Of a stretch of DNA of 64,000 nucleotides, positions 20,999 to 33,243 are shown in pieces. Positions within the stretch are counted from its first letter, which is position 1. Each line of letters begins with the position of its first letter. Origin of the DNA: Tipula vernalis. Lineage: Eukaryota; Arthropoda; Insecta; Diptera; Tipulidae. Below the pieces are notes generated by a model that was given only the letters and a program-made list of their open reading frames with translations, was not told the DNA's origin and searched no databases. Where the stretch lies: positions 310,592,092-310,656,091 of the forward strand of contig OY282558.1 in assembly GCA_958295665.1 (NCBI GenBank), in the 5' to 3' direction. The position numbers were made by a program, and so were the translations under genes.

Positions 20999-23790
20999 TA
21001 TTTCCATAATCTGTATACATCTATACCACAATCATTTACTAAACAAATCCACATTTTCTTAATGGTTTCGACACAACAAAAAATAAACCAAATTAAATTT
21101 TAAACACTCACTTCACTTTAATTATTATTTTTAATTAATTGTTGAAATTACTTTCACGCACGCATCTGTGCCTTGGAATAACTTTTCAACCTTTAATAAA
21201 ACTACTGGACCTTACAATTTCCAAAATAGAACAATTTATTCTTTACCAATGGAATAATTGATGTTTGTACTATCTGAACTAGTGATGTAATATTAAATGC
21301 CGAACATTTAATATTTGAACCACGAATAGAATAAAATTTGATTCTTATGGAATCACTGAAAGATGAAAGTGCTCCATTCAACGTATTCTTCAGCTTTGAA
21401 TAATTTTGAATTTTATTTTAATAATTATAATACACTGGATAAAGCATTATTATTATTAAAATATTCAAAGTTTTCAATATTTCTATATAAGCAGTAAATT
21501 TTGTGAAATTTGTGTGCATAAGAGTCACGTAAAATTCTGAAAATTTAAACTGTACGCATATTTACTTTATTCTTATCAGTTATACGTTATATACTAATAT
21601 AAGTAAAGGCGCGAAAATACGGCTGAAGAAATTTATTTTGAATTACTTACAGTTCTAAACTGTAAAATCTGTAATGCCTCAAACAAACAGGTTCGTGATT
21701 TTTTATTGCAACTAAAAATTAAAATTTTTTTCTTTAATTTGACAAAATACTAATATCTTAACGGCTTGACCTATATTTTGGATGTTTCCAAAATGGTATC
21801 AATTTTATTGATCAAATATTTAAAAAAATTAATAATCCAATTAAATTCCAGATTCATTTTAAATAACATTTCTATATACAAGTATAGATGATGGGTTGGT
21901 GTTTATAGCTGAAGATATAGTTTAGTTGTATACCTACATACTTACGACTCCATTTGCAGCGGTAACTTTTTAAATTATAAGCGCACACAATTTTAAAACA
22001 ATAACTGAACCATAAACTGAAGTCAACAAAATAACCAATTAAACGTATATCTTTTGAATCAGCTGCAATGTCTTGTACATCCGGTAATTATTATTCATCG
22101 CATTGTTATTATATATTTAAATGGAGGCACGTCCGGGTATTATACTAAACAAATTTTAGTAATATCTAATTACTTTAATAACTTTAAATAATTTTTATAT
22201 ATTAAATTTTATATATAATTACGCAATAATTTTAGACGAAATATGTAGAAAAAAAACCTTTTAAATTATATATCGAAAGCAAATGTATATTCTCCGCCTA
22301 CATTTATATATTACGTATACATATGTATTGAATTATGAAAATGGGGAAATATTTTTGTAACAATAACCATAGCAACGACCTATTATTTCTATATGCCGCC
22401 ATAATGAATAAGGGCGGTACGCTTTGCATTCTGGTGTGACACACCCATTTGAATATAATTTTATAATAATTTTTTTTTTTTTTTATCTTTTATTCATAAT
22501 AATTTATAAAAATCAGTATGTTTTATGTAATTATATAAAATAATGTTGTTTTACGAGTAGCAATATAGTTTCATTGCCTGAGATTGTATATAAATAGCGG
22601 TTTTTCGTGTCACAATTAAAAAATCTAAAATTAAAACCTTACAACATCATATTTAGTATATGGTTCGAATCTTGTCTAGTAATTATTGATTTTAAAATCA
22701 GCACTTTTTGAATTCTATTATTTTTCTTCTTGTTGTTACAGTGACTCTGACATATTTAACTAATTTTTTAATGTTTTACAGATTTTCTAATTAAAATGTC
22801 AATAATCATTGGTTATTTTTCAATTAATACAATTTTTTTCACACTAATTACTTGTGGTTAATATAAAAGCAAAAACAAACCAATCACACACCATATTGCT
22901 TATTGTGCGTTTAATAGGTGTACATCATTTTAATTTATTTATTCTTTTAAAACTATTAGGTAACAAGATCATAAATAATTTTATAATACAATAATAATAA
23001 TTATTATTATTATGAATATCACACTTACTGTAATTTTATACTGATACTAATAAAAATTTGTGTTAAAGATATTAAAGTAAATAAATAAAAATAAAACGAA
23101 ACTAACCATCATTTATATTATTGTATATACATACTTGAATAAACATACAACAAACATACATCTACGTACATCATTTGTATTATTAAGAAGTTTAAAAGTA
23201 AAACATACATTTTTTATGTATGTAATAATCATACTCATAAAAATAAAATTATTTATTTACAATAAAATTTTAGTTTAAAGTTTTTATTTTTAAGTCATTT
23301 TTAAAGAGTTGAGTTGTTATACTTTTTTGTAAATATAAGTATTATGAATGATGTGTTATGATGTTTTAACGACTTGTTTATTAGTACGAGTATATATGGA
23401 CGACGTGATAATTTTTTTTAATTTTTTTTGTTATTTTTTTTTTGATTACAAATGAATTAAAAATTTTAGTGGAAAATTAAATGTTTTGTGTATAGAGGGC
23501 ATGCATATAAAATTCGTGATTTTTTTTATGTGTTTTATAACACACACCATGCATAAATATGTATACCATGTGTATACAGATGATAACAATTTGTATGCAA
23601 TTTCATATTCATTGGTTGTTTAATTATGGTTTGGTTTTAAGTATAACTTCTTTATATAGATTTAGGTGAAGAATACAAATTAAGACAATAATGAAATTTG
23701 GATGTGCAATTTTTTTGTTAGCTCTATCATTGTGCTTAAATTATATTAGTCTTGCTGAAATTTGATGACATGTTGTGCTTCAAGATACTG
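20999..23790. other. Very AT-rich tract, no gene seen
   Basis: It contains long A/T runs (for example poly-T at 22470-22482), TATGTATACATATG-type words and no open frame with coding character. GGTTCGAATCTTG at 22662 resembles a pol III B box, but no A box precedes it. Probably host intergenic or intronic DNA. Confidence 0.5.
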
Positions 23791-23870
23791 CCCCCCTTGA
23801 AAGAGTATATCATGGTTTTAATTACCCTCATCATCAATCGGTAAGGAGGCGAGTTTATATCCAGAGTTGG
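23791..23870 (-). pseudogene. 3' remnant of an older BEL element: integrase end and polypurine tract
   Basis: On the minus strand the integrase reading frame enters at the target site (23866-23870), runs 15 further codons and stops at 23818-23820. A G-run (CAAGGGGGGCAG, 23790-23801) follows at the place where BEL elements have their polypurine tract. The other half of the same frame is at 30582-30705. Confidence 0.6.
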
Positions 23871-24204
23871 TGTTGACTCATCATTTTAACTCGTCAACAT
23901 TACAACAGTTAATTTCCACCAAAGTATAAAGTTTTGGTGTTTTTTTATTTTGTGTCTATTGTGCTGGCACTTAACTTAATTTGTAACAATATTGCATACT
24001 ATAAATATTTGATTGATATTTTACATTTTGTGCTGACATTAAAAAATTTAAAATTATAATAAAGCGTAGCATTTAATAAAATAAAACAGAATTTAAATTG
24101 ACACTAACTGATTTTGTTCTCATTAATTAAAAGACCCCACCAGCGATAACCTTTAAATTAATTAAATTTACATAAATCCGATACAACGGATAACATTGTA
24201 AACA
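23871..24204 (+). repeat. 5' LTR of the env-bearing BEL element
   Basis: Begins TGTTGACTCATC and ends GTAAACA. It is near-identical to 30249-30581; differences seen include GTGTCT/GCGTCT, AAACAG/AAACTG, AACATT/AACTTT and the terminal CA/TA. GTTGG precedes it. Confidence 0.85.
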
Positions 24205-24220
24205 TTGGTCCTTCGAGCCA
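24205..24220 (+). other. Putative primer-binding site
   Basis: TTGGTCCTTCGAGCCA lies immediately after the 5' LTR. The internal TGG could pair with a tRNA 3' CCA and the rest with an acceptor stem. I did not identify the tRNA. Confidence 0.45.
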
Positions 24221-24289
24221 TTAAAAACAACTGGCACCTATAAGAAATACGCCAAGCAAAAAGCGGCAATCTCAAGTACAACCATAAAC

Positions 24290-24960
24290 ATGGAAGAACT
24301 GCTAAGAAATCAAGAACAAAAAGCAGAAGAGATACAGCAGCTCATCTCAAATTACAAAAAAATATTAGAGAACCGCTTCCACAACAGGAGATTAATCTAA
24401 TTAGTTGAACACTTTATTGAATCAGCATACGATCAATACGGAGTCGGCTGCTGCGATTAACTACTTGACACAACAACCGAGTGCCTATACGCCATAAGGA
24501 ATACAGGCATAAATATTGAAACATGGAGTCCTTTCATCATCTTCGGCTTGTTAAAAAAGTTGGACAACGAGTCACGACGGCTATACGAAAGCTCTCTAGA
24601 GAACCCAAGAGAATTTCAAGAAACAGACCAATTCTTGAAGTTTCTAGAAAGGCGTTTCCAATCTTTAGAAGCGATCGGTAACAACAAGATAATATCAACC
24701 CAACAAGTGAGATTTCAACCACAACCGCTAAGACGAGCTTTCGTAACTGTCACACAACCAAGTAATATTTGCGTGTGCTGTCAGAAAAACCACAGGACCG
24801 AATCATGTCAACGTTTCAAAGATTTAAGTACTATATTTCTGAAAGAAATCATATGGTCATGCTGCACAATTTGTGCAGAAATTGTCTCAGCCAAAACCAT
24901 TCGACAAGAAGTTGCAGCTTCATACTAAGTTGTTTTACCTGCAAAGGCAGACATCATTCG
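24290..24960 (+). pseudogene. BEL gag (capsid and zinc knuckle), broken
   Basis: Starts at the ATG at 24290 (MEELLRNQEQKAEEIQQLIS). A stop follows about 35 codons in, then capsid-like text resumes in the same frame (GLLKKLDNESRRLYE, FLKFLERRFQSLEAI). The C-terminal Cys/His knuckles fall in two frames: C-x2-C-x3-H...C near 24770-24815, and CFTCKGRHHSLLH (about 24930-24970). So at least one stop and one frame change are present. Gag normally packages the RNA; the conserved capsid order supports the BEL assignment. Confidence 0.6.
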
Positions 24961-27900
24961 TTGCTACATGTAAAAAATCAAGAAAACAGTATTGGAAAGC
25001 TGAACATCTCAACACTCGACAAGGATAGTGGCTCGGTACTTTTAGCAACAGCCCTAATAAAAGTACAGAATATGTTCGGTAGTTTTAATCTACTACGAGC
25101 ACTGATCGATCCAGGCTCACAGGCTACTTTCATCACAGAGCAAGCAGCACAACAACTAGGCCTGCCAAGGACAAGAGTTCTAACTGAATTTTCTGAAATT
25201 TCAGCAATAAAAGAACGAGCCAATCAACAGATAGCGATAGAGATAAGTCTCAGATTTCCATCGATTTTCAAGATCGAAGTTAATGCTTTAGTTCTGGGAA
25301 CTATTACTAAACCACTTCCAGACAAGAACACATTGGGTTTAGACAGCGAATTACAAAAGGAAGTAATCCTAGCCGACCCTACTTTCGACACTCCAGGACC
25401 TATTGATTTTTTAATATGTGCCGACATATGGAGAAATCATGTTAGAAGGCATAAAAAGGGATCCGCATCATAAGTGCATAGCGCAAAGATCAGAGCTAGG
25501 CTGGATCATATCTGGTCGTCTAGCTCAAAACAACAGCATGAAGGTCACGCAGTTAAATAGCCACGTCACATTAGCAGAGATAGACAAGCAATTAAAATGC
25601 TTTTGGGAATCCGAAGAATTGCATCCTAAACGAAGCCTAACTGAAACTCACAAGCGACTAACAAATGGACGATATACGAAGTTCGAATGCCGCTTCACAA
25701 CGACAAGCTCAAAGAAGTGGGAATAGGAGAATCTAAAAGTAAAGCAGCAGCTAGATTACTTCAAATTGAAAAAAGATTCAAGAAGGATGAAGACTTTAAG
25801 AATCAATATCACAATTTCATGAACGAGTACATCCAGTTGAATCACATGGAACTAATTAAAGATGATACGGAAAAAGATGCTTCTCGGATTTACTACATGC
25901 CACACCATTCTGTCATAAAAGAAGATAGCACAACTACGAGACTGAGGGTAGTTTTTGACGCTTCCTGCAAAACAACAACAGGAACATCACTAAATGAAAT
26001 GATGCATGTTGGTCCAACATTACAAGACAACTTAACGGCAATATTGATCAGACGGCAAAAACATCGTTATGTGATTGCAGCGGACATTGAGAAAATGTTC
26101 AGACAGATCAGAAGAGCTCGTGAAGATCAAGATTTTCAACGAATCCTCTGGCGATCTGAAACAAATAAGCCAATGAGTAGTTATAGATTAAAAACTATCA
26201 CATATGGAACAGCGTCTGCAACTTATTTGGCTACAAAGACGTTACAACAATTAGCCATTGATGAAGCGTCAAGATATCCAATTGGTTCAAAGATTGTTCC
26301 AAACGATTTCTATGTGGATGATCTTCTAGCAATGAAAAAGCGTTATTAGAAGAGCTTCCAGAAAATCTGAAAGAAACAGGACTCCACACTATAGAATTTA
26401 GTGATACAGTGAAAACACTTGGGCTCCTGTGGAACTCTTCAACAGACACACCTTTCAATTTAAAGTTATTTTGCCAGCATCTAAAACAACAATATCCAAA
26501 CGAGCAGAGGCATCAAGGCTTTTCGATCCTCTAGGATGGTTAGCACCAGTGGTGATCCAGGCAAAAATTCTACTTAAAGATTTATGGGATTCTGGTGTAG
26601 GATGGGACGAAAAACTCCATGTAAATCTTGAAAACAGATGGTTAAACTACAAAATGGAATTACCACGTTTAGAGGAAATCAGAATTCACCGTTGGATAAA
26701 TTACAACAGTGACGCCAAAATTTAACTACATGGTTTCTGTGACGCCTCGAATCAAGCATATGCTGCAGTAGTAAAACAAATGTTGCACCGTTAAATCAAA
26801 CAATATCCCTACCAAGATTAGGGCTCAACGCCGCATTGCTACTTTCTAAATTGCTCAAAAATGTCAAACGCATGCGTTGAACATCAACAGCAATATATCA
26901 ACATTTTGCCGGAGCGATTCCACAGCAGTTTTGGGTTGGATAAAAGGAAACCCACAATACCATAAGACTTTTGTGGCGAACAGAATAACAGAGATACAAG
27001 CCATCACCGATCCTTGCCAATGGTATCACGTGGTCTCTAATGAGAATCCTGCTGACTGCGCATCTCGAGGTTTAAACCCAGTTCAATTATTAACCCACAA
27101 AATTTGGTGGTAAGGGCCAAAATGGCTGAAGGATTTGAGCTATCCAATAACAAAAATCAACAACGAAGAAACGGAACAAGCGGCCAGTATGGAACGAAAA
27201 TCAATAAGAACATTTACAACAACAGTGAAAAAGCCTGTGATTGAATTCGATAGATTCTCTTCGTTACAACGGCTTGTTCATAGCATTGCATACTGTCTAT
27301 ACGATTTCCATCAAATGCAAAATCAAAAACTAAAAACAACTCCCATTTCAAACCAGAGGAACTGAATGCATCGCTAAGGGCTATAATCAGAGTCGCACAG
27401 CAGGAAGATTTTGAACCAGAATTAAAGAAGTTTAAAGCGAATCAAAACCTACCAAAGAATAGTACAATCTTAACCCTAACTCCATTTCTAGACGGAAATG
27501 GCCTACTCAGAGTCGGAGGTAGGATAACAAATTTTAAGCTCCCATTTGAAGAAAAACATCCGATAATAATGCCCAGAGGTCAAAAATTGTCAAGTTTGCT
27601 TGTCAAAGAAGCCCACATAAAGACACTACATGGTGGAAATCAAGCAACTTTAGCACACCTGAGAATGCAGTATTGGATAATGAACGATTCGTCAAACTAT
27701 ACATGAATGTATAGTCTGTACGAGAGCAAGGAAACTGGCATCACACCAACTAATGGGCATGTTACCAAAAGAACGAATAACACCAGCACCACCGTTCACT
27801 AACAGCGGAGTAGACTATGCTGGTCCGATTAATATAAAATTGTGGAAAGGCCGCTGCAACAAAATAACAAAGGGATACATTGCCATTTTCATATGCCTAG

Positions 27901-28180
27901 CCACGAAGGCAATTCACCTAGAACTTGTAAGTGACTTGTCAACAGACGCTTTTTTGGCCGCGTACCGACGATTCATATCAAGAAGAGGAATTTGTCTGAC
28001 GCTATTCAGTGACTGTGGTACAAATTTTGTTGGAGCAGACAAACAACTGCAAAGGCAGGCAAAGCAACAGGAAGCAGAAATTAAGGGTAAAATAACTCAG
28101 ATGGGAACTGAGTGGCACTTTGTTGAACTTCATCCAGGACAAGATGGACTTGTTAAAGTAGTCACACTCAAATATAGGAA
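24930..28180 (+). pseudogene. BEL pol: protease, RT, RNase H, integrase (deleted)
   Basis: Protease at about 25100: RALIDPGSQATFI, a D-P-G-S form of the aspartic active site. The linker GIDxRL-like text (ELGWIISGRLA) is at 25495. RT (25687-26349): RVVFDASCKTTTG, AADIEKMFRQIRRA and the catalytic FYVDDLLA (about 26310). RNase H: GFCDASNQAYAAV (26730), then RSDSTAVLGWIKG and ENPADCASRG (26905-27075). Integrase: zinc domain H-I-K-T-L-H with C-I-V-C (27617-27712), then GVDYAGP and FSDCGTNFVGA, giving the first two Asp of D-D-E. The segment with the third acid (Glu) is deleted, and the frame jumps from TEWHF straight to a terminal HPGQDGLVKVVTLK motif. Several frame changes and stops also occur. 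Confidence 0.75.
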
Positions 28181-28475
28181 CAATACGTTTAAAAGGAATA
28201 TTACTAAAATATGCCGCCTACCGATATCTAACGAGCCAAAGGACTACATTAACATGCAAAACAAGAAGAATGATCCAGTGCATGCGGTAGACTCTAAAGA
28301 TACAAGCACAACTCAGCAACTACCAACTCCACAAAGTCTAGACGAAACAGGACCAGGAATAACAACCACGCAGATGAACAGTCCGCAGTCTATAGAAAAA
28401 ATACTACCGCTGCCCGGAAAAGACAATCAAAACCAAAGAGTGCAGCCCCACAGACCAGCAAGGAATTTAAGAAAA

Positions 28476-30245
28476 ATAAATTATCTTGCACTAGCATTAC
28501 TCTCTATTTTCTGCATATTAGGACAGAGGCAAGCTCAGATCAAGGTTACCCCATTTAATTACTCAACAGGAATATATTTCGAGAATTTAGGCAAACTTGA
28601 ATTGGTAGCCATGAAGTGGACATTAGTGATCTATTACAACATGACGAACTATTGGGAGGAGATCGAAACTTTTAAACAAGCCCAAGGCGAACTGGGAGCA
28701 GCTTGTAAAGGATTGTCTGGTTTTAACTGCGACGTAATCCTGCAGCAACTTCAATGGCAGCTCAACACCTTGATTGCAGACAATGTTTTGCTATTAACAT
28801 GCAATAAGGAACGTCTACGAGTTAAGCGCGGTTTAGGAGACACAACAGGCATTGTCTTAGGAGACGTGTTTGGAATTCTTACCCAGCGCGAGGCCAACCA
28901 ATATGAAACCCAATTCGAGAATGTCAACAAAAACGAAAGGCATCTAATAGCATTAATGAGAAACCAAACATCAATAATCGATAACACAATCAAGCTGATG
29001 AAATATAATTCCAATCTCACAATAACATCATTGAACAATTTGATAAAAGATCAACAGAGATTAAGATTGGAGATGATACAACTAAACGAATATCGAACAT
29101 ACGAAGAAAGGGTTCGCCTGATATTAATGAGCGTACTCGAGTTGACCTTAATACTAAAAAACTTAGAGGACACGTAACAATGTCTGCTTGATATTATTTA
29201 CTATGCGGACATCATAGTATTTTGCATCCATCGATACTCGCGCCGTCACAATTAGAAGACCAACTGCAATTTATTCGTCAACATATACCAGCATCAATAA
29301 CCATTCTTGGCCATAACATTCATGATCTCATGCACATATATCAAAGCATGGATGTACGTAGTAGGGTTACACAACGAAATGTGATAATTGAGATTATCAT
29401 ACCGTTGTCCTTTGCAACGGATTATAACCTGCTAGCCGCGTCTTCCCAGTTCCGAATATTAATCATAACGGCACTCAATCACACATTGTTACATCAACAA
29501 AATATCTAGCAATGGACAATCATCGAGAACATTTTGCCACTCTAACAACAGAAGAAGTAAAGCGTTGTCAAATACTCCAACCTACGCAATTTCTATGCAA
29601 AATATTACCAATTTTCAATGCATTGACTAACAAAACCCAGTGTGAAGTAGCAATCTTACAGCGAAAACCAACGCTTGACACATTATGCAATGTTGAGGAA
29701 ATAAATTCAACTATAACCATTGGATAAAACTGCATGCTCCAAATCAATGGATATACGTAATTACAAATAAAACGACAGTTGATATCATATGCGGATCCAA
29801 CATCGACTCATACAGCCTTCAGGGGTCCGGATTAGTGACGATAGATGCTGGTTGTAAGCTAAGGGACGAAAATCTCTTCATCATCGCTATCGGCACAGCA
29901 CATAATAATATTAGCAAGACATTTGAAAGATCATCTAATATATTAAGCGGAGCGATCAATCTAAAGGAATTCAGTTCGCAAATAAATCCCAAAACAACAA
30001 AACCCGATAATCTTAGCCTGATGCCAGCAATTGAGACTACCGATTTGAAAAGGAAGCTAAAAGTGAATCACCATGATGTTCATCATTACACGATATCCTA
30101 CTTAACTATATAGTAATCCTAATAGTACTTTTCGTCATTTTGTATTTTAAAACCAAAGCAATGGGTCAAGTTGTAATACCGGCAGCTCTGCCTCGACCGG
30201 ATGAAAGTAGTGCACAGGAGGCTACTCAAAACTATAGAACCCGGA
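28476..30245 (+). pseudogene. Envelope-like glycoprotein gene, broken
   Basis: After the integrase linker comes a hydrophobic signal-like stretch (YLALALLSIFCILG, about 28480-28520), then an ectodomain with N-glycosylation sequons (NYST, NMT). A basic furin-like site (RVKR then GLGD, about 28818-28842) precedes a Gly/Val/Leu-rich fusion-peptide-like segment. Heptad-like and sequon-rich text follows. Near 30100-30140 a single hydrophobic anchor (YIVILIVLFVILYF) is followed by a short tail that runs into the 3' LTR. This layout resembles class I-like envelopes of insect endogenous retroviruses related to baculovirus F proteins. It is split by stops at 29175, 29507 and 29725 and by frame changes, so it is not functional. 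Confidence 0.6.
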
Positions 30246-30248
30246 ATA

Positions 30249-30581
30249 TGTTGACTCATCATTTTAACTCGTCAACATTACAACAGTTAATTTCCACCAA
30301 AGTATAAAGTTTTGGTGTTTTTATTTTGCGTCTATTGTGCTGGCACTTAACTTAATTTGTAACAATATTGCATACTATAAATATTTGATTGATATTTTAC
30401 ATTTTGTGCTGACATTAAAAAATTTAAAATTATGTATAAAGCGTAGCATTTAATAAAATAAAACTGAATTTAAATTGACACTAACTGATTTTGTTCTCAT
30501 TAATTAAAAGACCCCACCAGCGATAACCTTTAAATTAATTAAATTTACATAAATCCGATACAACGGATAACTTTGTAAATA
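30249..30581 (+). repeat. 3' LTR of the env-bearing BEL element
   Basis: Near-identical to 23871-24204; ends GTAAATA and is followed by the target duplication GTTGG. Confidence 0.85.
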
Positions 30582-30705
30582 GTTGGTCTTCACAGTGACT
30601 ACTCTGACATTGCAATCTTTCTCTGGTTGTAATTCGACAATACGACCGTAAATCCATTTTTTTGGTGGTGCATTGTCTTCTAACACCATTCCCCTCAATT
30701 TTATG
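30582..30705 (-). pseudogene. Integrase C-terminal fragment of an older BEL element (interrupted)
   Basis: The minus-strand frame from 30698 reads MVLEDNAPPKKW, YGRIVELQPEKD and VRVVTVKT, the conserved C-terminal module of BEL/Pao integrases (W-x-x-G-R-I-x-x-x-x-P-G-x-D...V-R-V-V-x-V-K-T). It reaches the target site at 30582-30586. The frame continues correctly across the insertion into 23865-23818. It begins abruptly near 30705, so the older element is 5' truncated. Confidence 0.75.
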
Positions 30706-30714
30706 TATGACGTT

Positions 30715-31054
30715 TTGTATAGTTGATATATAATTATAGTTTGCGGTTTACATAAACATAAAAATTTACTTTATTTTCACAAATTATTTTATTTCGTAAC
30801 AATTCTTTATTTGTTAACCATGATTTTACTCTAATTATATTATTTTAAAATGCTTACTTGCTAATTTAATTCTTTATTAAATTACACTTGAGTTAGGTGG
30901 TTGGTCTGTTTTATCAATGCTCGTGATGTTCATGTTACATCCTGTGAATTTATGCACTAAGCATGTTATGGTAATATAACTATAAGCGCGTGGTGTTCAT
31001 GTTAAAGTGCATTGTACGATGGATTATGTATACTCAGCATATTATGGTAACATA
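30715..31054 (-). repeat. Probable LTR of a gypsy-like element
   Basis: On the minus strand it starts AGTTATGTTACCATAATATG directly after a purine-rich CCCCCGGGAGG tract, as gypsy-group LTRs often do. A related unit (GTTCATGTTA...TTATGGTAA) is repeated about 90 bases apart. The left limit is uncertain. Confidence 0.4.
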
Positions 31055-31225
31055 ACTCCTCCCGGGGGTAAGAAAAGGGCGTCCTCGTCCTTTGGTTTAA
31101 TTACCAATGTTGTTACTAGCGTAGAACATCGTGTGATTTCATCAATATCCGAATAGTGTGTGTATTCATTTTCACTTGAGGTCCTTGGTTTTGGTCTATT
31201 TATATCCTTTATTTCCACTTTTATG
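31042..31225 (-). pseudogene. C-terminal tail of an LTR-element polyprotein
   Basis: A 60-codon open stretch on the minus strand ends in FLPPGGVMLP and a stop, overlapping the purine-rich tract and the start of the LTR-like sequence. Text such as KDINRPKPRTSS and CSTLVTTLVIKPKDEDA is polar and unstructured. The family is not identifiable from this tail alone; gypsy group is inferred from the adjacent LTR. Confidence 0.4.
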
Positions 31226-31256
31226 GTTCGTTGACGTATGTTGACATAAATGCATA

Positions 31257-32015
31257 GTATTTATTTATTTATTTATTCAAAAATAACACCAACAAACAGA
31301 TCTTAATGATCCAATTACATGTTGGGCGTGAAAGTAGTTGCAAAAACAAAGGGTTAATAATAATTTGACATAAACTCATATAGGTAATAAAATACAATAT
31401 ATAATATATGTATACATAAAATGAACAAAAATTACTCTAATACATAGGTATAATAAAATAAAAATAAAGAATAAAAATCAAACAGATAAGAGAATCAGAA
31501 TGTTTTCAATCGTTAATTTGAAATTCTTGAGGTTGCCGAACGAAAACATGTCAAGTGAATTGAAATAATTGTTATGCTTGCTTTGTAGTCTGATTAATGG
31601 CGAGTTATTTCTTATATTAGTGCGGTACGTGTTAATAGTGAATGTAGGAGGATAGCGAGTAGTGTAATGACTGTGACACCAAAAATTTACTTTATCATTA
31701 AGAACAGTATCAATCACTTTATGGACAATTTTAAATAGCACCATCTCATCAATAATAATTCTTCTAGTATGCAGCGAAGTAACGTTAAACAGAGACAATC
31801 GAAACGCAAATCATATCTTTTATAGAAAATATTTTTTTTGTGGTAGAGGAAACGAGTAAACTTCTTTTGTACCCGTTCAATATTATGAGAATGTGTGCTG
31901 TAGTTAGGATTCCAAATGACGGTTAAGTATTCGAGAAAGTGCTGGAAGATTTAAAATTTGAGCCAGTCCTCATCACGAAGCCAAGCATTTTATAAGCATT
32001 GCTGATTAATTGATA
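31257..32015 (-). pseudogene. 3' end of a CR1/Jockey-like LINE, 5' truncated
   Basis: Reading leftwards, LEYLTVIWNPNYSTHSHNIE and VQKKFTRFLYHKK (about 31930-31830) are the post-RT L-E-Y-x-x-x-x-W-x-P...V-Q-K-x-F block. After a frame change, the frame 31798-31478 gives RRIIIDEMVLFKIVHKVID, HYTTRYPPTF and NNSPLIRLQSKHN, matching the conserved C-terminus of these LINE ORF2 proteins. The element ends in a (TTTA)n tract at 31258-31278, which is an AAATA-type 3' tail on the minus strand. Confidence 0.65.
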
Positions 32016-32770
32016 CACTCTAAAAAATATTAGTAAATTTACTACGATTATTGTAATACCTTATTTGTTGATTCATAGCAAATTGTTTAATTTTATTACT
32101 CAATGTAGTAAACAAAAAAGCCTGGCAGTAAAATCCAGCAATTGTTAAATATTTATCAAATTTATGTTGAAAAATTAACATTTCTACATTCGCTGTGTTT
32201 AATTTTTAAATTTAAACATTATTTGATGAATAATTAATAATTATTTGTTGAAAATTCAACAGAAAAGGAGTAAATTCCTATTAAACAGAAAATTAGTAAA
32301 TTCTCAACTCCTGTTATCTATATTGTATTATTCATGTTGCACGTGTAACCTGTTTAGTTTGTTTTCAAAATTTAAGTGATTAAGACGTGCTTGTTTAAAA
32401 ATTAAGTTACAGCAAAAGTTAAATAAAAATAAATCTTAAAACGGGTGAGTGTTTTAATAAAAAATTTAATTTCAGTTTAAATTTAATATTGGTTAGTTCT
32501 TCAATTTAATTGTTTTTTCAATAAGTTTTAAACTAAATTTAATTTGTTGGGTTATGTTTCTTTAAATTTTGTGTCTAAAACTGTTAGTGCTGAGTAGTTG
32601 TTATTATTATTACAAGTGCATTTTTAATGCTAAACTTTCATAAATTTAAAAATAAAAGTTTTGCTGTACTATAGTGTCATTTGTTTTCTCTATGGAGTTT
32701 TTATAAAGGCGCGTTTCTTATATTTTTTTATAATTTTTCTAAAATTTACTGCCTCCAAACCTACAGTTGG

Positions 32771-33034
<264 letters not shown>

Positions 33035-33243
33035 TAATCTCATTGTACAAATTAAACTAAAAGTTTTGAAATTCAACAAAATTTAAGCAAAATTGATTAA
33101 ATTTAATGAAAATTCAGCAGAGCTTAAACAATTTTTACAAAAATATTATTACATTTTAGTAGAAATTTAGTCATCACGAATGTGCGACAGCGTCCTCATG
33201 TCTTTAGTATTAATTTATAATAATATAACTTTGAAATTAAACC

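Larger units (their letters stand above)
23871..30581 (+). mobile_element. BEL/Pao LTR retroelement with envelope-like gene (endogenous-retrovirus-like), defective
   Basis: LTRs of 334 and 333 bases begin TGTTGACTC. The left ends GTAAACA and the right GTAAATA. Both are flanked by the same 5-base duplication GTTGG (23866-23870 and 30582-30586). Internal order is gag, protease, RT (YVDD), RNase H, integrase and then an env-like region, as in the env-bearing BEL/Pao lineages. I count only about five substitutions plus small indels between the LTRs, indicating a recent insertion. The genes are nonetheless heavily disrupted, with part of the integrase deleted in frame. Confidence 0.85.

Noticed and set aside
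22655..22675. GGTTCGAATC, a B-box-like word suggesting a tRNA gene or SINE
   Set aside because: No A box, cloverleaf or tail around it; chance match in AT-rich DNA.
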